Positions 1 to 8,287 of a stretch of 64,000 bases of DNA are shown piece after piece (the stretch's first letter is position 1; each line of letters begins with the position of its first letter). The stretch covers positions 62,001-126,000 of the forward strand of contig NZ_VOIQ01000012.1 of assembly GCF_010470675.1 (NCBI RefSeq), read 5' to 3'. Below the pieces are notes generated by a model. The model did not search any database, was not told where the DNA came from, and saw only the letters and a program-made list of their open reading frames with translations. The position numbers and the translations under genes were made by a program. The stretch is from Desulfovibrio sp. JC010. GTDB taxonomy: Bacteria; Desulfobacterota; Desulfovibrionia; Desulfovibrionales; Desulfovibrionaceae.

Positions 1-68
1 TCTCCGTCTGGGTAATCGGAACCTTCCTTATGAATATCAGGAACCTCAAGGTTGAGGAGGCACGTTAA
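1..68 (+). CDS. 3' end of a membrane-associated protein (partial)
   Basis: Only the last 21 codons are inside the window, read from base 3 to a TAA at 66-68. They encode a hydrophobic stretch (SVWVIGTFLMNI) followed by a charged tail, as at the end of an integral membrane protein. The stop lies one base before the ATG of the next gene, so the two are almost certainly one operon. The family cannot be named from this fragment. Confidence 0.6.
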   Translation, partial: SVWVIGTFLMNIRNLKVEEAR

Positions 69-69
69 A

Positions 70-756
70 ATGATCGTCAACAAGAAAGAATTCACCGGCG
101 GTTTTGCTCTGCTCGCTCTCTTCTTTGTGGTGCTGGCCGTCATGTTCCAGCCCATGTTTGAGGGCAAGAATGCCATGGCCTACCTTGATGCCATGTACAA
201 TTCCATCTCCAAGGGATCGGTGAACTATATTCCCGACCTGCGTGAGAATGTGAAAACCATCAACGGCAAGGACGTAAGTCTTAAGCTCACCTATTCCACT
301 GCGGTACAGGCTCAGCAGTCAGCAAAGCTGTTCGAAACCGCCGGAGTGCAGGCGGCTTTAAACGGCAAGGAGCTGGCAGTAAGCGGTTCCATCTCGGCCA
401 TACTTGATTCCTGCCTTGATGATGCAGATCTCATGTATCACAACAAGGGCGGGGAAGTTTCCGACAAGTACGGTGTAGAGCCGCGCCGGGCCACCTTCAA
501 CTGGTGGACCAGTCTCGGACTCATGGAGAAGGCCCTTAACGACCAGAGTGAGTTCAAGATGGCCAAGGTTTCTTCCACGGTCATGAAGAAGGGCGTGGAA
601 ACCGCATACAATTATTATGAAATCGAACCCTTGAATATCATGGATGAGCTTTGGCTGGTCATCTTCTCACTGGTATTCTACGTGGTCTACACATTATGGT
701 ACGGCTTTGCCATCCTCTTCGTATTCGAAGGATGGGGCTTGAATCTCGGCCACTGA
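70..756 (+). CDS. Inner-membrane protein of unknown function, two TM segments
   Basis: A 228-residue protein. I place the start at the ATG at 70, behind a GGAGG ribosome site at 55-60, rather than at an in-frame TTG at 52. One transmembrane helix lies at about residues 11-31 and a second close to the C terminus (about 195-222, LWLVIFSLVFYVVYTLWYGFAILFVF), leaving a periplasmic domain of about 160 residues. I do not recognise the family. The gene follows a hydrophobic partner by one base, and a strong hairpin follows it, so this is the last gene of an operon whose main part lies outside the window. A role as an accessory subunit of a membrane complex is inference only. Confidence 0.75.
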   Translation: MIVNKKEFTGGFALLALFFVVLAVMFQPMFEGKNAMAYLDAMYNSISKGSVNYIPDLRENVKTINGKDVSLKLTYSTAVQAQQSAKLFETAGVQAALNGKELAVSGSISAILDSCLDDADLMYHNKGGEVSDKYGVEPRRATFNWWTSLGLMEKALNDQSEFKMAKVSSTVMKKGVETAYNYYEIEPLNIMDELWLVIFSLVFYVVYTLWYGFAILFVFEGWGLNLGH

Positions 757-784
757 TGCATTGACCTGATGCAATAGGCGGCTT

Positions 785-824
785 GCACGGCCCGGGTACC
801 TCCAGTGCCGGGCCGTGCTCTTCA
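785..824 (+). terminator. Rho-independent-type hairpin
   Basis: A perfect 11-bp stem, GCACGGCCCGG (785-795) with CCGGGCCGTGC (808-818), closes a 12-nt loop 28 bases after the preceding stop. The following T tract is short and interrupted (TCTTC), so termination may be incomplete. Confidence 0.7.
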
Positions 825-910
825 CAATATAAAAAACGGGGCTGTTATTATTGCGGAAAATGTTTACTCGGACCTGATTTCCCCCTATCCTTTAAGATGA
901 GGGTATTACA

Positions 911-2401
911 ATGAATCTTCAGGAATATTACGACACCATAATGCAGCTGAGCCACGGGATAGTGGTTACCTTGGATTTGAACGGGGAAATCATCCACGGC
1001 AATACCCGGTTGGAGAAACTGACCGGATACTCCATGAAAGAACTGGCCGGTAAGGACTGGTTTGAGACGTTTGTTACACGGGATGAACGGGAAGATGCCC
1101 GCAGGGAAGTTTTCAATAAAGCAAAAGAAAACAGGATTTCTAAAATTTCCGGGGATATCCGCACTCGTGGCGGAAGCAAGATCTATATCGACTGGAATAT
1201 CAAGCAGCTTACGGATTCCAGATCCGAAGTGGTCAGTATCTTATGCGTCGGGCAGGATGTCACCACCCATATGCAGCGTCAGAAAGGGCTGCTCCACGAG
1301 CGTTTCACCCTCATTGAACGCAACAAGGAACTGAACTGTCTTTTTGAGATTTCCAAGCTGGGCGGTGATCTTGACCTGAACCTGAATGAAACTATGGACC
1401 GTATTGTCCAGATGATGCCTTCCGGGTTTCAGAGGCCGGAAAAGACCCACATTCGGCTGCGTATCGGAAACCTCAGCTGGGAGACTCCCGGATACCGTAA
1501 AACGGATAATTTTCTGGTGGAGGCCGTGGATGCCCACCGGGATATTCGCGGGACCATTACTGTGGCTGTAGAAGGCCCGGAAAACGGCAGCAGGCCGGTA
1601 TTTATCGATGATGAAAAAGACCTGCTTATGACTGCGGCCCAGCAGATAGCCATTGTTGTGGCTAAAAAAGAGATTAAATCCGCAGCAAAGGAATTGGAAC
1701 AGCAGTTGCGGCAGGCAGACCGTCTGGCCAAGATCGGACAGTTTTCCGCCGGGGTGGCCCATGAAATAAATGAGCCGCTCTCCAATATCCTCGGTTATGC
1801 CCAGTTGGCCCTGCAGACCCCGGAACTGCCGGAACAGGTGCGTATGGATCTGGGAATGATTGTGGATTCATCGCTGCACGCGCGGGAGATCATCAAGAAG
1901 CTGATGTTTTTCAGCAGGCAGCTGCCCCCGCAGTTTATTCCCACTGATCTCAACGAAACAATTGCCGAGGCCCTGCGGATCACCGAAACTGCGGCCAAGC
2001 GCAATAACATTGAAGTTCTGTGTGATTTTGCTGCTGATCTGCCTGAGGTTCCAGCCGATCCGCAGCATATCAAGCAGGTGATTGTAAATCTCGCGGCTAA
2101 CGCCATTCAGGCCATGGGTTATGGCGGGACCCTGAGCATCAAAACCCTGAGTGATGAGAATGATGCCTATATAATAGTAGAAGATAACGGTCCGGGAATT
2201 CCCGAAGCTGAATTGAAGCAGATTTTTAATCCCTTTTATACTACCAAGGATGTGGACAAGGGGACCGGACTGGGTCTTTCAGTTGTTCTGGGCATCGTAA
2301 AGGCGCATAAGGGATTTATACAGGTACACAGCGAACCGGGTGAAGGAACCTGCTTTGAAATAGTGCTTCCTTACCAGCAGAATAATGAAACGGATGAATG
2401 A
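911..2401 (+). CDS. Cytoplasmic PAS sensor histidine kinase
   Basis: A 496-residue kinase with no transmembrane segment. A PAS domain covers about residues 5-120, a GAF-like region about 130-250, a HisKA domain follows with the phospho-acceptor His at 284 (GVAHEINEPLSN), and the HATPase_c domain has an N box near 393-397, DNGPGI at 425-430 and GTGLGLS at 451-457. The H box reads HEINEPL where most relatives have HEINNPL. The stop overlaps the start of the following NtrC-type regulator by 4 bases (ATGA, 2398-2401), so the two form a translationally coupled two-component system. The ribosome site is GATGAGGG before the ATG. The input signal is unknown; PAS and GAF domains point to an intracellular ligand, cofactor or redox cue. 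Confidence 0.93.
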   Translation: MNLQEYYDTIMQLSHGIVVTLDLNGEIIHGNTRLEKLTGYSMKELAGKDWFETFVTRDEREDARREVFNKAKENRISKISGDIRTRGGSKIYIDWNIKQLTDSRSEVVSILCVGQDVTTHMQRQKGLLHERFTLIERNKELNCLFEISKLGGDLDLNLNETMDRIVQMMPSGFQRPEKTHIRLRIGNLSWETPGYRKTDNFLVEAVDAHRDIRGTITVAVEGPENGSRPVFIDDEKDLLMTAAQQIAIVVAKKEIKSAAKELEQQLRQADRLAKIGQFSAGVAHEINEPLSNILGYAQLALQTPELPEQVRMDLGMIVDSSLHAREIIKKLMFFSRQLPPQFIPTDLNETIAEALRITETAAKRNNIEVLCDFAADLPEVPADPQHIKQVIVNLAANAIQAMGYGGTLSIKTLSDENDAYIIVEDNGPGIPEAELKQIFNPFYTTKDVDKGTGLGLSVVLGIVKAHKGFIQVHSEPGEGTCFEIVLPYQQNNETDE

Positions 2402-3735
2402 TGACTGGAAAAATTAGGATATTGGCTGTTGATGACAGCAAAAGCACCCTTGAAGTGCTCAAAAGAAACCTTGAATCCAGCGGGTACGAGGTGCTGACCG
2501 CCTTGCGGGTGGATGAAGCCCTGCCGTTGCTGGAAGAATATGATATTGATGTGGTCATCACTGATTACAAGATGCCGCAGGCCACGGGGTTGGAATTGAT
2601 CCGCCACGTGCGCGAGAACCACCGTGACGTGGAGATTATGATGATCACCGGATATCCGTCCATTTCCGGGGCGGTGGAAGCCATCAAGGACGGGGCCGGA
2701 GAGTATCTGCCCAAGCCGTTCACAGCAGAAGAACTGCTTTCGGCCATGGAGCGGATCATGGAGCGGGTCAACATCCGTAAGGCCGCCGAACCTGCGGAAG
2801 CTCCCGATGAAAATTATGGCATCTACGGTAAATCTCCGTTGATGCAGCTTGTTTTCAGGAGAATCGGCAAGGCAGCGGCTACCAGTGCCAACGTGCTTAT
2901 TTCCGGTGATTCCGGGACAGGTAAGGAACTGGTGGCAAGGGCTGTGCATTATCACAGCGACCGCAGGGCAGCTCCCTTTGTGCCTGTAAACTGTGCGGCC
3001 ATCCCGGATTCGCTGCTGGAAAGCGAACTTTTCGGTCACGTGAAGGGAGCCTTCACCGGGGCCAAGGAAGGGCGGGCCGGTTTTTTTGAAATCGCCAACG
3101 GCGGGACCATTTTTCTTGATGAAATAGGCGATGCCAGTCCGAATATGCAGGCCAAACTGCTGCGTGTGCTGCAATCCAAGGAATTCTGCAAGGTCGGCTC
3201 AAGCGTGGTCAATACAGTGGATACCCGCGTTCTGGCTGCTACCCACAAGAATCTCAAGCGGCTGGTGGACGAGGGGTCTTTTCGCGAGGACCTGTATTAC
3301 CGCCTCAATGTTGTGGATATTCCGGTCCCATCCCTTGCCGAGCGCGGGGATGACATTCTGATCATGATCAGCAGTTTTCTGGACCGTTTTTCCAAAGCCA
3401 TGCAGCGGCCAACCCTGCGCATGACCGACGAAGCTTTGCAGTCCCTGCGTAATTATTCATGGCCCGGAAACGTGCGTGAACTGGAAAATCTCATCCAGCG
3501 GCTGGTAGTCATTGTGGACCATGATCCCATCGAAGTGACCGACCTGCCCGGCAGTATGCGTTTCAGCCTCCCGGTGGAAGGCCGCGTGGATCGCTCTTTG
3601 GCCGATGTGGAGCGGGAGCATATCAAAAACGTGCTGGCTATGACCAATAACAATAAGACAAGGGCTGCGGAAATTCTCGGCATCAACCGCAAGACTCTGC
3701 GTGAGAAGCTGAAGCGGATGGAGGAGGAAGGTTAG
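2398..3735 (+). CDS. NtrC-family sigma-54-dependent response regulator
   Basis: A 445-residue regulator with three domains. The receiver occupies about 1-120, with acceptor Asp56 (ITDYKMP) and the conserved Lys106. The AAA+ domain covers about 140-380, with Walker A GDSGTGKE (170-177), the sigma-54 contact loop GAFTGA (217-222) and Walker B IFLDEIG (238-244). A Fis-type helix-turn-helix ends the protein (about 408-440). All residues needed for ATPase-driven sigma-54 activation are present. It is coupled to the upstream kinase by a 4-base overlap. Its target is not shown by the sequence; the nearest sigma-54-like promoter in the window is at 5061-5076, and a link between them is speculation. 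Confidence 0.96.
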   Translation: MMTGKIRILAVDDSKSTLEVLKRNLESSGYEVLTALRVDEALPLLEEYDIDVVITDYKMPQATGLELIRHVRENHRDVEIMMITGYPSISGAVEAIKDGAGEYLPKPFTAEELLSAMERIMERVNIRKAAEPAEAPDENYGIYGKSPLMQLVFRRIGKAAATSANVLISGDSGTGKELVARAVHYHSDRRAAPFVPVNCAAIPDSLLESELFGHVKGAFTGAKEGRAGFFEIANGGTIFLDEIGDASPNMQAKLLRVLQSKEFCKVGSSVVNTVDTRVLAATHKNLKRLVDEGSFREDLYYRLNVVDIPVPSLAERGDDILIMISSFLDRFSKAMQRPTLRMTDEALQSLRNYSWPGNVRELENLIQRLVVIVDHDPIEVTDLPGSMRFSLPVEGRVDRSLADVEREHIKNVLAMTNNNKTRAAEILGINRKTLREKLKRMEEEG

Positions 3736-3760
3736 CTGGCGTTTCATGAGTGCATTTTTT

Positions 3761-3798
3761 GTCCACCCAACCCATTTTTATGGACTGGGTGGACTTTG
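3761..3798 (+). terminator. Terminator hairpin between convergent genes
   Basis: GTCCACCCA (3761-3769) pairs with TGGGTGGAC (3786-3794) around a 16-base loop and is followed by TTTGTTGTTTT. It sits between the regulator's stop (3735) and the stop of the convergent minus-strand gene (3804). Confidence 0.6.
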
Positions 3799-3803
3799 TT
3801 GTT

Positions 3804-4994
3804 TTAATGCCATTCACACCGCCACCCTGCGTATCCTCCTTCGGCGAACATGCGGATTTTATAAATACCGGGACTGACGGTGATGTGTTCGGACATGCCG
3901 ACCACTCTTTCTTCCACCACCTGATTGTCTTTGGTCAGGATTTTTACCCGATAGCGTTGCTGTCCTTTTTTATAGGGATCGGTGAAGCGCAGGGTTGTGC
4001 CTGAAACCGTACTCAGCTCCCATTCGGCCCTGTGGTCGGATGTGCCTGCTTTGAGGCTTCCGTGGGCCAGACGCCATTCGGCTCCCATATTGCCCCTTAC
4101 TTTTTTTGCGTAATTCATTTTGGGGCGCGGCTGTTGTGCTGGAACCACCTGTTGTGTCGGTGCCGGATGCGAACCGCCGGAAATCCTTGTGCCCCAGACC
4201 CGGTTGCCGACCTGATTCTGCCCGTCTACCCGACTGCCGTCAGCGGAGATGGTCAGGGTGTCCACCCATTTGCCATTGCTCCAGATCACTTTGACCACCC
4301 CGCGCGCCGGGTCGACACATTGCCAGCTGTTGCCGTTTCCGGGCATGCGTCCGTCGGCATAAAATTCCGCCTGTGATCCCGTAAACCACTTCCATTTGCC
4401 CACCAGCCTTTCGCAGCCGCCACCTTGGTTGCCATAAGGATTTCCTTGTGATCCCGCGTAAGGATTACTGCTGCCTGCTGTTGGTGGAGGGGAGAAGCGT
4501 AGGCTTTTTATGCATTCGTAGACAATATTCTGGTATTGGTGGGATAATGCTTCTGCAAAAACACCTACGGCCATTACTGCCCCGCCGTTACCGTATGCGA
4601 AGATGGCATATGCGTGCAGTCTGTTGCCTTCATGGTTGGAGCTGTATTCCCGGAAAATAGCAGGGTGATTGTCCTGCATGATGTTTTTGCTGGAGATTCT
4701 GTTCCTGAAATATGCGGCTCCATTATTGAGTCCATGTTCCTCCATGCCGTCTGCAATGACCTGCAATCCCGGATTGTTCCCTTTTGCTGCATATACTTCG
4801 ATCATGGCATTGCGGTCCGGTGAAATGACCTGCTTTTTAAGGTCCGATGACAAACCGTGTGTGGTCTCGTTCCAGTTGTCGGGAGTTTGAATCCAGAAAT
4901 CAGCATCAGCGTAGGCTGAAGAATTATGGGCATTGGTCAGCGTAAATATTGCCGCCAGCAGGATATAAATAAATGAACGTTTGTGAATCATCAT
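3804..4994 (-). CDS. Secreted protein of unknown function with low-complexity linkers
   Basis: A 396-residue protein with an N-terminal signal peptide (hydrophobic core IYILLAAIFTLTNA, likely cleavage after SSAYA). The N-terminal third (about 30-165) resembles small periplasmic domains of the PsbP/DUF1795 type, seen only as a weak pattern (WIQTPDNW, SPDRNAMIEVY). A Gly/Asn/Pro-rich linker (about 172-192) leads to a domain with WKWFTGSQAEFYADGRM and a later WGTRISGG. A second Pro/Gln linker leads to a C-terminal domain ending in AGWRCEWH. The start has GGAGGAG upstream; a second ATG follows immediately. The gene stands alone between a terminator and its own promoter region. Its function is not recognised; the domains suggest a wall or envelope protein. 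Confidence 0.8.
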   Translation of the reverse strand: MMIHKRSFIYILLAAIFTLTNAHNSSAYADADFWIQTPDNWNETTHGLSSDLKKQVISPDRNAMIEVYAAKGNNPGLQVIADGMEEHGLNNGAAYFRNRISSKNIMQDNHPAIFREYSSNHEGNRLHAYAIFAYGNGGAVMAVGVFAEALSHQYQNIVYECIKSLRFSPPPTAGSSNPYAGSQGNPYGNQGGGCERLVGKWKWFTGSQAEFYADGRMPGNGNSWQCVDPARGVVKVIWSNGKWVDTLTISADGSRVDGQNQVGNRVWGTRISGGSHPAPTQQVVPAQQPRPKMNYAKKVRGNMGAEWRLAHGSLKAGTSDHRAEWELSTVSGTTLRFTDPYKKGQQRYRVKILTKDNQVVEERVVGMSEHITVSPGIYKIRMFAEGGYAGWRCEWH

Positions 4995-5060
4995 GGCTCT
5001 CCTCCGGCTGTAAATAAAGGTTCAATGCTGCCTTTTATTATAACCTGCTGACGTACTTTT

Positions 5061-5076
5061 TGGCAATTGCAATGCA
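5061..5076 (+). promoter_or_regulatory. Candidate sigma-54 promoter (-24/-12)
   Basis: TGGCAATTGCAATGCA keeps the invariant GG and GC exactly 10 bases apart (GG at 5062-5063, GC at 5074-5075) in the context TTGGCA and TGCA, close to the consensus TTGGCAC-N5-TTGCA. It would start transcription near 5087, giving a leader of about 140 nt before the EF-hand gene. The rest of the interval 4995-5227 is AT-rich without other clear signals. Confidence 0.4.
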
Positions 5077-5227
5077 GATATTGTGGCATTTAATTCTAAT
5101 GCTTTTGTAAAATTAATAAATTGTTAATATTTCTTAATGCAATACGGAACCATAGTTGCTGCATCTCCGGTCAGACAGAGGAACAGGCAGATATTGCCTC
5201 TTTGTAAAAATGATCAGGAGGACAACT

Positions 5228-6037
5228 ATGAGTGTTTCGGGTATTGGCGGTTCGTCAGTCAGCGGTCTGTTTTCAGAACAGATGCAGCAGATGAATCAGA
5301 GGAAACGTCCTGAGGACTTTGATTCAACAGAGGATTTTGTTGATTCCATACTCGGTGATCAGGACAGCGACGGTGACGGGCTGCTGAGTTCGTCAGAGTC
5401 AAATTTTAAAGAAGACCATTTTAATAAAATCGATTCCGATGGTGACGGCTATCTTTCACAGGAAGAACTTGTTGCCGATGTGGAAAAGATGCAGCAGATG
5501 CGGGCTGCCATGGGCAACATGTCTGTTTCCATGGGCGGCGGCACAGGCCGGAATCTTATTGATTCCCTTATGGAAGAGCTGGACAGCGATAGTGACGGTA
5601 CCATCAGTCAGGAAGAGTCCGGTCTTAAAGACGAGCTATTCAGCATTCTTGATTCCGATGGCGACGGCAGCCTTTCCAGTTCCGAGTTAGAAGACAATAT
5701 GAAGGCTATGGGACCGCCGCCTGAAGGTATGGGCAATATGGCGGCCTCCGGCAGCTCAGCGCAAAGTTCTTCCGGCAGCGAAGAATCTGAAGAAGAGTAC
5801 GATGAGTACGATTTCAATCAGGACGGCGTGGTAACCCTTGATGAGTTGCAGAAGGCATTTGCCAGCGGCGACACCTCCCTCGAAGACATAGTCGGTCGCA
5901 GGGGCGATATGAATCAGCAGCAGTCCGGTGAAGAAGGCCAGTCCGGCCAGTCCATACTGCAGCGCATGGCCATGCGCGCCTATCAGGATCAGTCTGCAAG
6001 CAGTTCGGCTGCAAGCCTGCTCGGATCCAGTGTGTAA
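5228..6037 (+). CDS. EF-hand calcium-binding protein, five EF loops
   Basis: A 269-residue acidic protein. Five canonical 12-residue EF loops are readable: Asp46-Glu57, Asp69-Glu80, Asp119-Glu130, Asp142-Glu153 and Asp195-Glu206, the first four of DxDxDG type. They form two close pairs plus one single loop after a Ser/Glu-rich linker (about 172-192). There is no signal peptide or transmembrane helix, so the product is cytoplasmic or exported by a leaderless route. The start is the ATG at 5228 behind AGGAGGACAACT; an in-frame ATG at 5156 has no ribosome site. The N terminus (MSVSGIGGSSVSGLFSEQM) and C terminus (Ala/Ser-rich) are low complexity. It is likely a calcium sensor or buffer; partners are unknown. 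Confidence 0.88.
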   Translation: MSVSGIGGSSVSGLFSEQMQQMNQRKRPEDFDSTEDFVDSILGDQDSDGDGLLSSSESNFKEDHFNKIDSDGDGYLSQEELVADVEKMQQMRAAMGNMSVSMGGGTGRNLIDSLMEELDSDSDGTISQEESGLKDELFSILDSDGDGSLSSSELEDNMKAMGPPPEGMGNMAASGSSAQSSSGSEESEEEYDEYDFNQDGVVTLDELQKAFASGDTSLEDIVGRRGDMNQQQSGEEGQSGQSILQRMAMRAYQDQSASSSAASLLGSSV

Positions 6038-6125
6038 TTCAGCATCATGATTAAGGCTGTGAAAGGATTCACGGTCCGGCGTATTAATTCAAAACAAGGA
6101 ATTATATCGTGAACATGGATGTAGA

Positions 6126-6157
6126 AAAAGGCTTACCTCGAGTCAGGTAAGCCTTTT
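6126..6157. terminator. Bidirectional terminator
   Basis: AAAAGGCTTACCT (6126-6138) and AGGTAAGCCTTTT (6145-6157) form a 13-bp perfect stem with a 6-base loop. The A and T tracts on both sides serve the EF-hand gene on the plus strand and the dehydrogenase on the minus strand. Confidence 0.88.
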
Positions 6158-6160
6158 CCA

Positions 6161-7315
6161 TTAAAGGGCCTTCTCTAAAATTTCCAGCAATTCATCTTCC
6201 GTAAGTTCAATGGGATTACCCTTCATGCTGCTGGCCCTTGCGGCTTTTGCGGCCACGGATTTGAAATCTTTTTCCTGCACGCCGATTTCCCCCAGTCCGG
6301 GGATTTTCATTTCAGCACAGATGTCTTTTATCCACTCGATGCCGTCGGCTGCCTGAGCGGAATTGTTTCCGGTCAGGATTTTTGCGGTTTCAGTATAAGC
6401 GGCAAGGGCCGGGTTTTGCGGATCGCGTTCTTTCAGGACACGGATGTTTATCTCCATAACATATGGAAGCAGGGCGGCGCAGACCGCTCCGTGCGGAGCT
6501 TTGAATTCCCCTCCCAGCGGGGCGGCAAATCCGTGCACTGCGCCCAGCTTGGCGTTGGCGAGGGTTATGCCGGAAAAGAGGCTTGCCAGGGCCATGTCCG
6601 TGCGGGCCTCCACGTTATCTCCGTCTTTGTATGCTTTGAGCAGGGATTTCGCCCCGTGTCTCAATCCCTCGCGGCAGAGTGCATCGGTCATGGGTGAATT
6701 GAAGCGGGAAACAAAGGATTCCATTAGCTGGGTCAAAGCGTCCAGCCCGGTAGCTCCGGTCACTGCCGGGGGCGCGGAGAGAGTCAGCAGGGGATCGACC
6801 ACCGCAATGTCCGGGATCATGTCCGTTGAGCGCAGGCTGACTTTGACCTTGTTTTCCGCGCTGAGCAGTACCGCATTGGCGGTTGCTTCCGACCCGGTGC
6901 CTGATGTGGTCGGGGCTGCGATAAGCGGCAGGGGCTTTTCGTCGAGAGCCTGTCCTTTGCCGACCACTTCCAGATAATCCAGCAGATCACGTTTGTTGGG
7001 GATAAGTGCGGCAATGGCCTTACCTGCGTCCAGCACACTGCCGCCGCCTACGGCAACGACTACATCGCAACCCATTGCGCGGGCATCAGTGACCTGTCCG
7101 GCAATGAGCTTAGTATCCGGTTCCCCGGAGATGGAAATAATATGCAGGTCCGAGCCTTTTTCCTGCAAAGCGTCAACGAGCCATTGAATCCTTTGCGGAG
7201 ATTTTCCGGTTACAAGGCAGACTTTATTACCCATTTCCTTGGCATATTCAGGAATGGAGCGGGCGGAGTCCGGGCCGAAGACGATTTTGGGTGCGGTGGA
7301 AAATTGAAAATTCAT
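6161..7315 (-). CDS. Iron-containing alcohol dehydrogenase family protein with altered active site
   Basis: A 384-residue member of the Fe-ADH fold, usual length. The N-terminal nucleotide-binding half has GGGSVLDAGKA (about 90-100) and PTTSGTGSEA (135-144). In family members such as FucO the metal is held by Asp, His, His and His. Here Asp192, His261 and His275 are kept, but the second ligand (the His of DALTH) is Gln196, and the His of the usual AHPLG motif is Ala265 (HGFAAPLGG). Fe-dependent alcohol oxidation may therefore be changed or lost; activity with another metal or an unusual substrate is possible. It is monocistronic, sharing a bidirectional terminator with the EF-hand gene and starting divergently from the selenoprotein gene. 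Confidence 0.9.
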   Translation of the reverse strand: MNFQFSTAPKIVFGPDSARSIPEYAKEMGNKVCLVTGKSPQRIQWLVDALQEKGSDLHIISISGEPDTKLIAGQVTDARAMGCDVVVAVGGGSVLDAGKAIAALIPNKRDLLDYLEVVGKGQALDEKPLPLIAAPTTSGTGSEATANAVLLSAENKVKVSLRSTDMIPDIAVVDPLLTLSAPPAVTGATGLDALTQLMESFVSRFNSPMTDALCREGLRHGAKSLLKAYKDGDNVEARTDMALASLFSGITLANAKLGAVHGFAAPLGGEFKAPHGAVCAALLPYVMEINIRVLKERDPQNPALAAYTETAKILTGNNSAQAADGIEWIKDICAEMKIPGLGEIGVQEKDFKSVAAKAARASSMKGNPIELTEDELLEILEKAL

Positions 7316-7450
7316 GAGGGGAACTTAGCATCACAGTCCTTGATCCGGCAAATTGTATTAGATGTAATTTGGCGGTATTCATCCAAAATACTGATTGCCT
7401 TTCGGGAAACCTTTGCTAAATCTTGATCATACCATCTGCGGAGGACTTCC

Positions 7451-8068
7451 ATGAAAACGATCAAAGTTACCATATTTTCTGATTATATCTGACCTTACTG
7501 CTACATCGGCAAAGGTATTGTCGAAAAGTTGCAGCAGGAATTCACGGGCGAATTAATCATTGAAGATGAATGGCTGCCCTATGAAATCCATCCGGATACC
7601 CCGGCAGAGGGTGTGCGGCTGGATGAATACTTTCCCGGCATGAACACGGCGTTGTTTTTCGCGGAGATCAACCAGCGCGCGAAACGTTACGGTCTTTTTT
7701 TCGGTCCGCAGGAAGTGATGAGCAATTCCCGGCTTGCGCTCATGGGCGGTGAGTTCGCCAAAGAACATGGTTGCTACCATGAATATCACGAAGCGGTATT
7801 CAAATCGTTTTTCTCCGACTGCAAAAATATCGGCCATATGGATGTGCTGCTGGAAGCAGCCCGCCAATGCGGGCTTGATGAACAGGCTTTCAGGGAAGCC
7901 CTTGAGCAGTCTGTTTATCTGGATAAATTGAAAGATACCACCCGGCAGGCCCGCGATAAATGGGTTAATGCCGCACCGACTTTTGTAATCGAAGGACACG
8001 GTAATGTCACCGGAGCCGCATCCATGGACAGTTTCCGGGAGATTTTCAGTAAACTGCGGGACGCATAA
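7451..8068 (+). CDS. FrnE/DsbA-like thiol oxidoreductase, apparent selenoprotein (TGA = Sec14)
   Basis: The open frame from the ATG at 7451 (ribosome site GGAGGA at 7440-7445) meets one in-frame TGA at 7490-7492, then stays open to 8068, giving 205 residues. Around the TGA the product reads SDYI-U-PYCYIGKG. FrnE-like DsbA proteins have SDxxCPWCYIGK here, so the TGA falls exactly on the first redox-active residue of the CxxC, giving a UxxC site (U14, C17). Downstream features fit the family: helical insertion, cis-Pro region VNAAPTFVI near the C terminus, normal length. There is no signal peptide, so it acts in the cytoplasm. A hairpin right after the TGA resembles a bacterial SECIS. Without readthrough the first in-frame start is internal and would lose the active site. 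The alternative is a pseudogene with a nonsense mutation, which I think unlikely. Confidence 0.9.
7490..7523 (+). promoter_or_regulatory. SECIS-like stem-loop directing Sec insertion
   Basis: After the TGA (7490-7492), CGGCAA (7507-7512) pairs with TTGTCG (7518-7523) including one G-U, closing a 5-base loop AGGTA with the GGU found in bacterial SECIS apical loops. The upper stem begins 14 nt after the TGA, near the 11 nt of Escherichia coli fdhF. An outer CTGCT/AGCAG pairing (from 7498 and 7531) could extend the stem. Pairing was done by eye. Confidence 0.7.
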
Positions 8069-8115
8069 AATCTTAGCGATATCCTTTCACAGTAGATTCA
8101 CACTCGGCATGCCAA

Positions 8116-8146
8116 GGTCCGTTCTGTACTGGAGCGGACTTTTTTA
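8116..8146 (+). terminator. Terminator after the selenoprotein gene
   Basis: GTCCG-TTC (8117-8125) pairs imperfectly with GGAGCGGAC (8131-8139), and TTTTTT follows directly. It lies about 50 bases after the stop. Confidence 0.7.
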
Positions 8147-8287
8147 TTGCTCTCTTAAGAAATATTAAGAATGTAAATTTATAATGCTTAATTTTTACCT
8201 TTTACTAGCTTCCGTTTATGGAACTGCTGAATCGGGAGGTCTATGGTGAGCAGATACTTATCTATGAATGTTTTTGGAGAGCGAACA

